Below are positions 54,819 to 63,271 of a stretch of 64,000 nt of DNA, piece by piece; the stretch's first letter is position 1, and every line of letters starts with the position of its first letter. The notes beneath the pieces are model-generated. The model was not told the origin of the DNA. It did no database searches and worked only from the letters and a program-made list of their open reading frames with translations. The DNA is taken from the NCBI GenBank assembly GCA_903842065.1, contig CAIMKZ010000063.1:1-64000 (forward strand). The letters run 5' to 3'. A program made the translations under genes and the position numbers. Source of the DNA: an uncultured Acidobacteriaceae bacterium. Its GTDB lineage: Bacteria > Acidobacteriota > Terriglobia > Terriglobales > Acidobacteriaceae.

Positions 54819-55418
54819 ATGAAGAGATCGATTGTTACGCTGTTTGCCGCGGCGGCCGTTTCTATGGCCGTGAGTCTTGCGGCGCAGGTGCCGCAGGCAG
54901 CCCCGCCTGCCGCTCCGCAGACGCCGCCGAAGCCTCCGTTTTCTATGACCAGCACTGGCTTTGAAGACGGCGGAATTCTACCCGACAAGTTCACCGCGCC
55001 CACACCCACGCAGTTCCAGAACTCGCCGCCGCTGGCGTGGACCAACACACCCGAGGGAACAGTGAGCTTTGTGTTGCTGTTACACGATCTCGAAGGCGCA
55101 ATCAACAAGCGTACCGACGACATCACGCACTGGCTGGTGTACAACATTCCCGCAACGGCCACGGGCATGGCGGAAGGCATTCAGCCGGGAGCGAAACTGG
55201 CCGACGGTTCCGTGCAGGCGCCGAACCAGCGCAAGACGCCGAGTTACCTTGGCCCCGGCGCGCGCGGCATCTACCATCACTACACGTTCGAGTTGTACGC
55301 GCTCGACACGAAGCTGGACCTGCCGGTGGACGCGCTCCGCGCGGACGTGGTCAATGCGATGCAAGGCCATATCCTGGGCAAGGCTGTGCTGATGGCCCGG
55401 TACAAGAGGACAGACTAA
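54819..55418 (+). CDS. YbhB/YbcL-type PEBP family exported protein
   Basis: 199 aa. Signal peptide about 1-22, a Pro/Ala linker, then the phosphatidylethanolamine-binding-protein fold of the bacterial Raf-kinase-inhibitor-like group: SPPLAWTNTPEGT, LLLHDLEG, THWLVYNIPA, YLGPGARGIYHHYTFELYALD, GHILGKAVLMARYKR. It binds small anionic ligands in known members; role here unknown. Last gene of the run; GAGGGA lies 8 nt before the ATG. Confidence 0.9.
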   Translation: MKRSIVTLFAAAAVSMAVSLAAQVPQAAPPAAPQTPPKPPFSMTSTGFEDGGILPDKFTAPTPTQFQNSPPLAWTNTPEGTVSFVLLLHDLEGAINKRTDDITHWLVYNIPATATGMAEGIQPGAKLADGSVQAPNQRKTPSYLGPGARGIYHHYTFELYALDTKLDLPVDALRADVVNAMQGHILGKAVLMARYKRTD

Positions 55419-56012
55419 AAATGCTGCTCGTCACGCCTGATTAGTGCAGAAGAAGCACTTTGGGCTGCATACAAGTGAGATGGTGCAGGCCAAGCTTGGG
55501 GAGCCTCTGAAGAACGCCACAATCCACAACTGCAGCAGGTAGTGTGGAAAGGGGGGATATTCAGAGGCTCCTTTGCCAGCCTTGCCTGTGACCGATCTTC
55601 GCTACATGTTCAGTTGATTTAGCCGTTTCACAACCTGTCCATGGTTGCGGTTCTAGTCGCGGAACGCAGCTTCGTCTCATCCCGCCGTCGATACGAAGTG
55701 TTAGCGTGCCAAAAGCCCTGCCGGCGTAATTCTGCATCTGTTGCCCATACATTCGGGCCAAGGGGTATTACTCGCTTGTCCTTGATGAACTCCACTACCG
55801 ACGATACAAAAACTCTGGCGGATTGAGATCTCTCTGTGCATAAGCCAGGATTGAAGACGTTGTTTCCCAATCCGGCCTCCCGCCGAGTTGCCAGCGCAGA
55901 TCGCCGTACAGTATCTTTCGCCAGCATTTGAGGGATGAATATCTCTTGGTTCTCACACTCCATTTTCGCGTAGGCACATGCTGGTATATTTTCCGATAGA
56001 GGTTGTTCACAC
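55419..56012. other. 594-bp intergenic region, no convincing gene
   Basis: A minus-strand open frame (55628-56026) overlaps the start of the gene at 56013. Parts of it and of a second minus frame look protein-like (YGDLRWQLGGRPDWETTSS; FVSSVVEFIKDKRVIPLGP). It could be a frameshifted remnant on the minus strand, but I recognise no family. Confidence 0.35.
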
Positions 56013-56354
56013 ATGAAGTGGCACATACCGGATTGTTACTGGCATTCGCGTAGCTGCGGAGTCTTTCCGAGCCACGAGGCGGTCTGCGTCCTGAACACTA
56101 ACAGTGTTGCCGCAACAGTTAATATGACGCTCTATTTTGAGGATCGCGACAAGATTGGCGGTTACAGTGTTGTGGTTGAACCAGAGCGCACGCTGCACAT
56201 CCGGCTCGACAAGCTGGTGAGCAAGGACGGCGTGGCGATACCTCAGGACACGCCCTACGCGATGCTGATCGAGTGCGATCACGAGATCGCAGTGCAGTAC
56301 ACACGCGTGGATACATCGCAGCCGGCGATGGCGTTGATGACTACGATGGTGTAG
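56013..56354 (+). CDS. ASRT-family (sensory rhodopsin transducer-like) protein
   Basis: 113 aa, single beta-rich domain. It matches the Anabaena sensory rhodopsin transducer pattern: W-IPDCYWH, FPSHEAVCVLNTN, VNMTLYFEDRDKIGGY, VVEPERTLHIRLDKL, IPQDTPYAMLIECDHEIAVQYTRVDT and a final ALMTTMV. There is no rhodopsin gene here. The family has been proposed in the literature to be a small-molecule, probably carbohydrate, binding domain often found beside sugar genes, which fits the operon at 57-61 kb. A terminator follows at 56377. Confidence 0.85.
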   Translation: MKWHIPDCYWHSRSCGVFPSHEAVCVLNTNSVAATVNMTLYFEDRDKIGGYSVVVEPERTLHIRLDKLVSKDGVAIPQDTPYAMLIECDHEIAVQYTRVDTSQPAMALMTTMV

Positions 56355-56376
56355 GCACCTAACTCGTTAGAGATCG

Positions 56377-56415
56377 AAAAGGCGGTTCTTCCCGTGGGGG
56401 TGGAGCCGCCTTTTT
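56377..56415 (+). terminator. intrinsic terminator
   Basis: AAAAGGCGGTTC / GAGCCGCCTTTTT stem (one G-T pair) with a T-run, 20 bp after the ASRT-family gene. Confidence 0.82.
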
Positions 56416-56764
56416 GCGTGATGGTCCCGAACCCGGATAAGGATACGGGTCATGCGCGGTCCGTACCCCGGCAAAGGTCCTCCATGCCCCCTCATTCGGG
56501 GGCAAGTGAGACTAAATAAAGGGCTTACGGTCGGGGTGTCGTTGTAACTGCTAGAAAACAAATACAGTTGCTTACAAGTAAGCCTATATCAACGACTTAT
56601 GGCGCGGATCTCGCCAGTTTGCGTCGATCAGGAGCGGAGTCTTTTTAGAGTACTGGTCATGAGTCCAGTATGGGCGGGATTCGGGAAATCCTATGCAAGT
56701 ATGATGTGCTATTGAATGAGAGAGATGCGGTGGGGAGGGGTTGACTGGTATCGAGCCGGATGGA
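56416..56764. other. intergenic region, nothing recognised
   Basis: About 350 bp between the terminator and the first hairpin repeat. No gene, RNA or motif that I can support. Confidence 0.4.
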
Positions 56765-56810
56765 CCCCACCCTAACGACAAAGACAACAACGTCGCGAGG
56801 GTGGGGCACC
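56765..56810. repeat. 46-bp hairpin repeat, copy A
   Basis: CCCCACCCTAACGAC ... GTCGCGAGGGTGGGGCACC, an imperfect palindrome. Copy B at 57009 differs at only a few loop positions. Confidence 0.8.
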
Positions 56811-56918
56811 TAAAGTTCAGGGCGGGTTGGGAGTCGATCTATCCCGCCCAAGCGGAGCTTGGACGGGGCACCCATTTTTTGTGGTGGGATAAGAGTGGCC
56901 GGTTATGGGTTGGTGGTT

Positions 56919-56950
56919 CCCAGGTCTCAAAATCGAGACCTGGGGCACCC
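56919..56950. repeat. related hairpin repeat
   Basis: CCCAGGTCTC-aaaatc-GAGACCTGGG followed by GCACCC, the same GGGGCACC tail as the 46-bp repeats. Confidence 0.65.
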
Positions 56951-57008
56951 GGCTGAAGTGGATTCTCCCCGGCGCGTGGTTGAGAAACGGCGGGGTGCGG
57001 GGTGTGTA

Positions 57009-57054
57009 CCCCACCCTAGCGACAAAGACAAATGCGTCGCGAGGGTGGGGCACC
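57009..57054. repeat. 46-bp hairpin repeat, copy B
   Basis: Same length and arms as copy A at 56765 (CCCCACCCTAGCGAC ... GCGAGGGTGGGGCACC). It lies 25 bp downstream of the aldo/keto reductase stop and may also end that operon. Confidence 0.8.
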
Positions 57055-57079
57055 GAGGATGTATGGGTCGAGAGGCAGA

Positions 57080-58042
57080 TTAGACGTCGTAGTCGGATTT
57101 GTCGAATGCGATGTTGAGAACGCCCATTGCGTCCTTGAGGTGGTCGATGTTCTCCGGGCCGTAGAGGGGCACGGAAGGGAAGGGCAGGTTCTGGAAGAAG
57201 CCGAGCACAACTTGTGAGATCGAGGCGTTGTACTTCTTCATCAGCTCGGTGCAGCGCTGGGCCACCCGGATGTTGCCGGGCGTGTAGTAGGGGTTGCCCT
57301 TGACGCCTTCTTCGCCCTTTGCGGAGTAGATGTGGAAGAAGCCGCTGGCGACGCCCATGTAAGGCATGGCTAGGTTGCGCAGATTCTCCTGGTGATACTT
57401 GTAGAGGTCACCGGTGATGGCGACCAGCGTATCGTCGGGCAGGCGATCGATGTACTTTGTGCCGACGTTGAGCAGCGCCTCATCGGCGATGAAGCTGCGA
57501 TAGCCCTTCTGCTTGCAATATGCATCGGCCTCGATGATGCGGGCGGCATCCCAGTTGGAGCAGCCGTAGTAGCGGACCTTGCCCTCCCGGCGGAAGGTCT
57601 CCATGGTTTCGATTTCTTCTTCGATTGATTGGGCCTTGTTATCGCGGTGGTAGAAGTAGATGTCGATGGTGTCGATGCGCAGGGCCTTGAGGGAGAGCTC
57701 GATGTCGTTGCGCATATCGGCCGGGGTCATGCGCGAGATGTGCAAATCGTCGGTCGGCTTAAGGAAGACCGGGTGGCCGCCCTTGGTGATGATGACGACC
57801 TTGTCGCGCTTGCCAGAGCGGGTGAGCCAGTCGCCGAGGACGCGCTCGCTGCGGCCGGTCTCGGGGGGAATCCAGTCAGAGTAGATGCGTGCGCTGTCGA
57901 TGACGTTGCCGCCGAGGTCGAGGTAGGTGTCGAAGATGCGGTCGGCGTCGGCTCCGTCCCAGTGGACGCCTGCGCCGACGGTTCCGAGGCCGATGGGGCA
58001 CAGGGCGAGGTCTGTATCGGGGATTGCGATTTGCTTTGCCAT
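57080..58042 (-). CDS. aldo/keto reductase
   Basis: 320 aa TIM-barrel oxidoreductase. Features are GLGTVGAGVHW near 20-30, NVIDSARIYSDW (catalytic Asp and Tyr), a KGGHP strand, LRIDTIDIYFYHRD (the conserved His position), YYGCSNWDAA and SISQVVLGFF. It reduces aldoses or ketoses with NADPH, or oxidises in reverse. The ATG at 58042 has GGAG 9 nt upstream and lies 5 bp after rhaA, so it is in the same operon. Confidence 0.9.
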   Translation of the reverse strand: MAKQIAIPDTDLALCPIGLGTVGAGVHWDGADADRIFDTYLDLGGNVIDSARIYSDWIPPETGRSERVLGDWLTRSGKRDKVVIITKGGHPVFLKPTDDLHISRMTPADMRNDIELSLKALRIDTIDIYFYHRDNKAQSIEEEIETMETFRREGKVRYYGCSNWDAARIIEADAYCKQKGYRSFIADEALLNVGTKYIDRLPDDTLVAITGDLYKYHQENLRNLAMPYMGVASGFFHIYSAKGEEGVKGNPYYTPGNIRVAQRCTELMKKYNASISQVVLGFFQNLPFPSVPLYGPENIDHLKDAMGVLNIAFDKSDYDV

Positions 58043-58047
58043 TCTAT

Positions 58048-59301
58048 TTATCTCCATGAACCTTTTGCGGTCTGTTTGGCTTGCAATGCTTCGACCCAGC
58101 CGCTGCCCTGGACGCCTTCGCGCTCGCAGAACATATCCCAGACGAGTCCGACGGGAAGGGTCTTCGCTTCTTCGTAGAGGGCGAGGCGCTTGGTGAAGTC
58201 GCCGCCGGCTTCGACATCCCTGAGCTGCTTGTTGGGCTGGAGGAGCGCGTAGAGCAGGGCCTTTTTGGCGTTGCGGGTGCCGATGACAGTGGCAGCGATG
58301 CGGTTGATGGAGGCGTCGAAGTAGTCGGTGCCGATGTGGACGCGGCTGAGCGCGTTCGCGCGGACGATCTCCTGCATGATGGCGCGAGTTTCGTCGTCGA
58401 ACATGAGCACGTGGTCGGAGTCCCAGCGCACGCCGCGGCTGACGTGGAGCATGATCTCGCTTCCGAAGGCGAGATAGGAGGAGAGCTTGTCAGAGACCAT
58501 CTCGGTGGGGTGGTAGTGGCCAGTGTCGAGGCAGATGATGCAGTTGTTCCGGCTCATGACGTAGTTGGTGTAGAACTCGTGGGAGCCGGGCGTGTAGCTT
58601 TCGACGCCGATGCCGAAGAGCTTGCTTTCGACCGAGTCGAGGTTGTGGCGGGGGTCGATCTTGTCGGCGAAGATGCGGTCGAGCGATTCGATGAGGAGCT
58701 TGCGGGGTCCGACTTTATCGATGCGATAGTCTTTGGAGCCGTCGCCGATCCAGTGGTTGGTGATGCAGACCTGGCCGAGTTCGCGTCCGAAGTACTCGCC
58801 GATGCGGCGGCTGGCGATGCCGTGCTCGATCCAGTAATTTCTGATGTTTTGTTCGGGACTGGTGAGAGTAAGGCCGGAGGCGGCCATGGGATGCGAGAAG
58901 TAGGTGGGGTTGAAGTCCAGACCGATCTTCTGCTCTTTGGCGAAGTCCACCCAGAACTTGAAGTCCTCTGGCGCAATAGCGTTGCGCTCGACCTTGTTCG
59001 TCGTGACCGGATAGACGGAGTGCAGTGCAAGCTTAAGCGCGCCGGGGATGTAAGAGAATGCCTCGCGCAGATGCTCGATGTACTCCTCGATGCTGCGTGG
59101 CTTGCCGGGAGCGTTGCCGGTGGCCTGAATGCCGCCGGTGAGAACCGAGTCGAAGCTTTCGAAGCCGGTGAGGTCGTCGATCTGCCAGCAGTGGACGGAG
59201 ATGGGGGTCTGGCGCAGGGTCGCCATCGCCTGCTCGGAGTCGATACCTTTGGCGGCGAAGATGTCTTGGGCTACGACGTAGTTTGTTTCGATTTGGCTCA
59301 T
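58048..59301 (-). CDS. rhaA: L-rhamnose isomerase
   Basis: 417 aa, collinear with E. coli RhaA. Features are PISVHCWQIDDLTGFE, LTGGIQATGN, LDFNPTYFSHP, ESKLFGIGVESYTPGS, CLDTGHYHPTE, HVSRGVRWDSDHV, DYFDASINRIAATVIGTRN. It interconverts L-rhamnose and L-rhamnulose and, in known enzymes, also L-lyxose/L-xylulose and L-mannose/L-fructose. No rhamnulokinase or rhamnulose-phosphate aldolase is in the window, but araD is adjacent, which suggests a pentose such as L-lyxose as possible substrate. GAGGA precedes the ATG. Confidence 0.95.
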   Translation of the reverse strand: MSQIETNYVVAQDIFAAKGIDSEQAMATLRQTPISVHCWQIDDLTGFESFDSVLTGGIQATGNAPGKPRSIEEYIEHLREAFSYIPGALKLALHSVYPVTTNKVERNAIAPEDFKFWVDFAKEQKIGLDFNPTYFSHPMAASGLTLTSPEQNIRNYWIEHGIASRRIGEYFGRELGQVCITNHWIGDGSKDYRIDKVGPRKLLIESLDRIFADKIDPRHNLDSVESKLFGIGVESYTPGSHEFYTNYVMSRNNCIICLDTGHYHPTEMVSDKLSSYLAFGSEIMLHVSRGVRWDSDHVLMFDDETRAIMQEIVRANALSRVHIGTDYFDASINRIAATVIGTRNAKKALLYALLQPNKQLRDVEAGGDFTKRLALYEEAKTLPVGLVWDMFCEREGVQGSGWVEALQAKQTAKGSWR

Positions 59302-59333
59302 GGGTTCCTCGCGGAGTGGAAAAGCGTCCCTCA

Positions 59334-59389
59334 GGGGCTAAAGCCCCGCGTTGCTTGTTGCGAATTGTTGCCGGGGATAAATCCCCGGC
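59334..59389. repeat. pair of acidobacterial-type hairpin repeats
   Basis: GGGGCTAAAGCCCC at 59334-59347 and GCCGGGGATAAATCCCCGGC at 59370-59389, in the 128-bp gap between araD and rhaA. REP-like; may stabilise or attenuate the operon mRNA. Confidence 0.7.
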
Positions 59390-59429
59390 CTACCGCACGA
59401 ATGATTTTCCGCAACATGTAAGCCCGCCG

Positions 59430-60137
59430 TTATTTGCCGTCGGGCTTCTTCTGGCCGTAGTAGGCGGTGCTGCCGTGCTTGCGGAAGAAGTGCTTGTCGA
59501 GCAGCGTTTGCTGCATGGGGCCGATGGCGGGGTTGATGCGCGCGGTCTCGCTGGCCAGACGAGCCAGGTACTCGAGTACCTGGGCGTGATCGACGGCGTC
59601 GGCGGCAGAGGAGCCCCACGCGAAGGGTCCGTGGCTCGCCACCAGAATGCCGGGCGTGTTGTCCGCGGGCATGTTTTTAAGCCGTTCGACGATGACGTGG
59701 CCGGTGTTGGCTTCGTAGTCTCCGGCGATCTCTTCGTCGGTCAAAACTCGAGTGCAGGGGATGGGACCGTAGCAGTAGTCGGCGTGGGTGGTGCCGTAGG
59801 CAGGGAACTCGCACTTTGCCTGCGCCCATGACGTGGCGTAGAGGCTGTGCGTGTGCACGATGCCGCCAAGCGACGGGAAGGCGCGGTAGAGGACGAGATG
59901 CGTAGGAGTGTCGGAACTGGGGCGGAGATCGCCCTCAACTGTTTCGCCGGTCTCAAGCGATACGACCACCATGTCGGCGGGCTTCATGGCGGCGTAATCG
60001 ACACCCGAGGGCTTGATAACCACCAGACCGCGTTTGCGGTCGATGCCGCTGACGTTGCCGAAGGTCTGGATGACGAGACCCCGGGTGACGAGATCGAGGT
60101 TGGCTTTGCAGACATCGTTTTTCAGTTGTTCAAGCAT
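59430..60137 (-). CDS. araD: L-ribulose-5-phosphate 4-epimerase
   Basis: 235 aa class II aldolase-fold zinc enzyme. All key residues are present in E. coli-like positions: GNVSGID at 27-33, His95 and His97 in IVHTHS, Asp120 in THADYCYG, the third His in [10 protein letters not shown] and the C-terminal YYGQ Tyr. It converts L-ribulose 5-phosphate to D-xylulose 5-phosphate. It can serve this operon and also complete the ascorbate route, whose own copy at 29063 is broken. AGGTGAG precedes the ATG; 41 bp after the MFS gene. Confidence 0.93.
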   Translation of the reverse strand: MLEQLKNDVCKANLDLVTRGLVIQTFGNVSGIDRKRGLVVIKPSGVDYAAMKPADMVVVSLETGETVEGDLRPSSDTPTHLVLYRAFPSLGGIVHTHSLYATSWAQAKCEFPAYGTTHADYCYGPIPCTRVLTDEEIAGDYEANTGHVIVERLKNMPADNTPGILVASHGPFAWGSSAADAVDHAQVLEYLARLASETARINPAIGPMQQTLLDKHFFRKHGSTAYYGQKKPDGK

Positions 60138-60178
60138 TTCTCACCTAATAAGAAGCGTATATCGCGCCGCGCGCGGAA

Positions 60179-61381
60179 TCAGCTAGCAGAGGTCTGCTTT
60201 TTTCCGGCTGTGTCGAGCTGGCGGCGGAAGTAGACGGTGATGAGCATGGCCACGCCGATGGGGACGATCATCAGCCGCCACATGCTTACGTAGCCCATGT
60301 ACTCGACGATGGTGCCTGCGAGTAACGGCCCCAGCAGGTTGCCGATGTCCTGGCCGATGTAAGAGGTGCATCCGGCCGCGCCGCGGCGATCCACCGGGAC
60401 GCTCTTCATCGCGACGGCCATCAGCGCGGGCTGTGAGCCGGCGTATCCGAATGCAGACAGGAAGCCCGAGAACAGGAACATGGGCAGGTTATGAGAGTAG
60501 CTGATGACCAGGAACGAGGCCGCAAAGCAGACCATCGAGCCCATGATCACTTTGCCGGAGCCGTAGGTATCAGCCAGCTTGCCGAGGGTGGGCCGGCTGA
60601 AGACCATGGTGGCAGCCAGCACCGTGAAGAAGTAGCCGATGTTTTTAGGGTCCATGCCCTCGCTCTTTCCGAAGAGGACCAGAAAGGCATTTACGTTGCA
60701 GAAGACCATGTTCATGAGCATCAGGACAACGGTGGGAATGAGCGCTTCCTTTGCGAAGATGCTCTCAGTGCTAATGCGGAACTTTCTGACGGGATGATAG
60801 TCGATGTTCATAGTGGCGGCGAAGATCATGGTGAACACGATGAGGACCGCGAAGATGGCGAAGGTCATGTTGTAGCCGACGATCTCGACGAGCCAGAGTC
60901 CCACGGCCGGCGCCACGGCCTGCGTTACTACAGTGCCAAGCGCGAAGAAGCCGATTCCAGTGCTCATCTTTTCAGTGGGCAGCGCGGCGGAGGCGATGGC
61001 GATGCAGCAGGTGGGCACAAATGCCAGGCCCACGCCGGTGAGCAGCCGCGAGATAAGCAGCATCGGGATGTTGTAGGAGAAGGTGTAACCGACGAAGGAG
61101 ACCAGCATGATGCCCAGCGAGAGGACGAGAACCTTCTTGCGGTCAAAGGCGTCGATGGCCGGGGCCGAGATCAGTTTGAAGATCATGGCTGTGAGGCCAA
61201 AGAAGCTTGCAGCCATGCCTGCGACTACAGCCTTTGCGCCCATCGAGTCGGCGTAGGGGGCGCTGAGGGTGTTCATCGAGTAGACGCCGTACTGCGACAG
61301 CATATTGACGATGAAGACCTTGACAAAGATGGAGTTCCAGATGCCGGGCTGCGTCTGCTCCGTGATTATTTCGTTGCTCAT
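60179..61381 (-). CDS. MFS sugar transporter
   Basis: 400 aa, about 12 membrane helices, with MFS loop features (DAFDRKKVLVLSLG after helix 2; GKLADTYGSGKVI after helix 8). First gene of the minus-strand operon MFS-araD-rhaA-aldo/keto reductase. Likely importer of a deoxy- or pentose sugar; specificity is inferred from the operon. Confidence 0.88.
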   Translation of the reverse strand: MSNEIITEQTQPGIWNSIFVKVFIVNMLSQYGVYSMNTLSAPYADSMGAKAVVAGMAASFFGLTAMIFKLISAPAIDAFDRKKVLVLSLGIMLVSFVGYTFSYNIPMLLISRLLTGVGLAFVPTCCIAIASAALPTEKMSTGIGFFALGTVVTQAVAPAVGLWLVEIVGYNMTFAIFAVLIVFTMIFAATMNIDYHPVRKFRISTESIFAKEALIPTVVLMLMNMVFCNVNAFLVLFGKSEGMDPKNIGYFFTVLAATMVFSRPTLGKLADTYGSGKVIMGSMVCFAASFLVISYSHNLPMFLFSGFLSAFGYAGSQPALMAVAMKSVPVDRRGAAGCTSYIGQDIGNLLGPLLAGTIVEYMGYVSMWRLMIVPIGVAMLITVYFRRQLDTAGKKQTSAS

Positions 61382-61598
61382 TGGGGGTATCGGGGCTCCC
61401 TCTCGCTTTCGGGCGGATTGCTGGCCGCGCGAGCATACGAAGCATATATGTATGCAAATCGGAGGTCCAGTTCGAATGGGTTATACAGGTGCCAGGCGGA
61501 GGATAGTGTATTTGAAATCAGGTGGATAACACCCGCACCGCGGAGAGGCTACGTGTGGTTACAGGGCGCATTCCCGGCAAATGGAGTGCCCGAGAGGG

Positions 61599-62864
61599 CT
61601 ACCAGGAGTGGGTGGTGAGCACGCGCGTAGCTCCCGGCTGGCCTTGGACGACTTTGATCTCGAGTACGATCTGGAGGTTTTTACGGTCCCAGTCGCGAGG
61701 CACCCCCGAGCAGATATTGGCCATGGTCTTGGGGTCGATGACGACCTGGCTGGCAGCCAAAGTGCCCACGCCGGTCAGGCCGGCGATGCCGATCCACCAG
61801 CGGCCGTTGGTCTGGTCGCGGACGCGGGAGATGAGGGCGTAGTCGGCGCTTACCTTCTCCGAAGGGGCAGCGAGATCGACGCGCCAGTCTCTGGCGCCGG
61901 GTTTGCTCACGTCCTCTATCCAGCGAAGTCCCTGGCCGGATTCGGAGTCCTTGCGAAACTGGAAGTGAAGATCGACGCCGAGCTTTACGGCGGACTCGTT
62001 GAGCGACATGCCGTAGAGGACCAGCGGAGCGGTGCGGAAGTCCGCAAGTTGGCTTCCTTGAGTGGGGCGGATCTGCGACTCCTTGCCTTTGCCTCTAAGG
62101 AAAGCTGCGAGCTGTTCGGCGGCATTCGCGTCCAGCATCCGTACATAAACGCGCTGTTCTGCGTTGTAAAAGGGAACCGCTTTCGCGGTGGAACTGGAGG
62201 CAACCGTGCCTGCCGTACCGCCTTGCGTAGAGTCCGCAGGGTTGTAGGGCGAGCCTACGCATAGCAGAGCCGGAGCGGGGTCTTTAACCACCGGTGCCCA
62301 GAAGCGATCGATCTGCGAGGCCGGAAGCGCCAGGCGCAAAACGGCCACAACCGCCAGCGCAAGAACAATAACCGCTGCGGCTGCCGAGAGGACGCGGCGC
62401 GGAATCCGGCGCGGCGGTTTTTCAGGTTCGGGTAGAACTGGGGTGGGCGGCTCTGGCTGCGCAGGCTCTGGGTGCCGGAACTCAGCAATATACGAACGGA
62501 TCGGAAGCTCGATCCTGAGTTCCTCGGCATGTTCGGGGTGGGCGTAGTACTCGGCCAGCCGCTTGCGAACCTCGTTGGCTACTACCCGCACGGTCGAGTC
62601 GTTGCTGGTGTCGTAGTCCGGGGCACGGCCGAAGACCATGATCCCGATGATCCGCTCTTTGAGCTCGTCGGTATGGCCGTTCAGGGTGCGATCGACGGCG
62701 AACCGCAGCAGATTGCATGCGCGCTGGGAGTAGCGGAAGACAGGATGGGCCAGCAGACGTTCGCACTGAGCGCGGACCGCTTCACCCTCCGGGCGGGGGC
62801 GGGTGGCGGCTCCGGTTAGCGGATCGAGAGTCATCTCAGAACCAATCGTGCAGGTGGTTGGCAT
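61599..62864 (-). CDS. membrane-anchored putative transcriptional regulator
   Basis: 421 aa, third member of the family at 18849 and 37195. N-terminal module has LLRFAVDRTLNGHTDELKER, MVFGRAPDYDTSND and VRVVANEVRKRLAEYY (about 47-110); a membrane span is at about 156-176; the outer domain has VLYGMSLNESAV, ADYALISRVRD, GRWWIGIAGLTG and ends THSW. It lies 217 bp upstream of the sugar operon on the same strand and is divergent from the exported protein at 63272. ATG 62834 is a possible shorter start. Confidence 0.62.
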   Translation of the reverse strand: MPTTCTIGSEMTLDPLTGAATRPRPEGEAVRAQCERLLAHPVFRYSQRACNLLRFAVDRTLNGHTDELKERIIGIMVFGRAPDYDTSNDSTVRVVANEVRKRLAEYYAHPEHAEELRIELPIRSYIAEFRHPEPAQPEPPTPVLPEPEKPPRRIPRRVLSAAAAVIVLALAVVAVLRLALPASQIDRFWAPVVKDPAPALLCVGSPYNPADSTQGGTAGTVASSSTAKAVPFYNAEQRVYVRMLDANAAEQLAAFLRGKGKESQIRPTQGSQLADFRTAPLVLYGMSLNESAVKLGVDLHFQFRKDSESGQGLRWIEDVSKPGARDWRVDLAAPSEKVSADYALISRVRDQTNGRWWIGIAGLTGVGTLAASQVVIDPKTMANICSGVPRDWDRKNLQIVLEIKVVQGQPGATRVLTTHSW

Positions 62865-63271
62865 ATGGCGTGGAACTGGAGTCGCAGGCGAAATCCCTCC
62901 GCGAGAAACATGAGCCGGATGGAATCATCCATAGCCTCCCATAACATCCCGGCACAGCAAGACCCTATGTGCATGATTCATAGAACCTTTTTCAAATTTG
63001 CCATCGTACATAACCGTAACGAACTGGACTCGCGCTTTCTGTACGTATAAGCTTCGTGACGCAAAGAAAAAGGCGTATCGATCAACACACAGGCCGTGAA
63101 CCGCAATGTCGTCGCCTGACGCCGGTACTAAGTATATTTTACCTTTCCAAGGGACTTATAGCGCACAGCCGGCAGTTAGCGAGAGTGGTTTGTGTTTGCA
63201 CAAGTGTGCTGGAGTGGTGATTAGGCTTCATGCAGCAGGAATGGCGTCCGCAAACGCCTGAGGAGAAACCG
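62865..63271. other. divergent intergenic region
   Basis: 407 bp between the regulator and the gene at 63272; must carry both promoters. I find no copy of the 58-bp operator-promoter element here and no gene. Confidence 0.45.

Noticed and set aside
55628..56026. 132-codon minus-strand frame
   Set aside because: It overlaps the ASRT-family gene head to head; protein-like pieces occur in two frames but match nothing I know. At most a remnant.
58081..59421. 446-codon plus-strand frame opposite rhaA
   Set aside because: RhaA on the minus strand is unmistakable; the plus frame is its complement.
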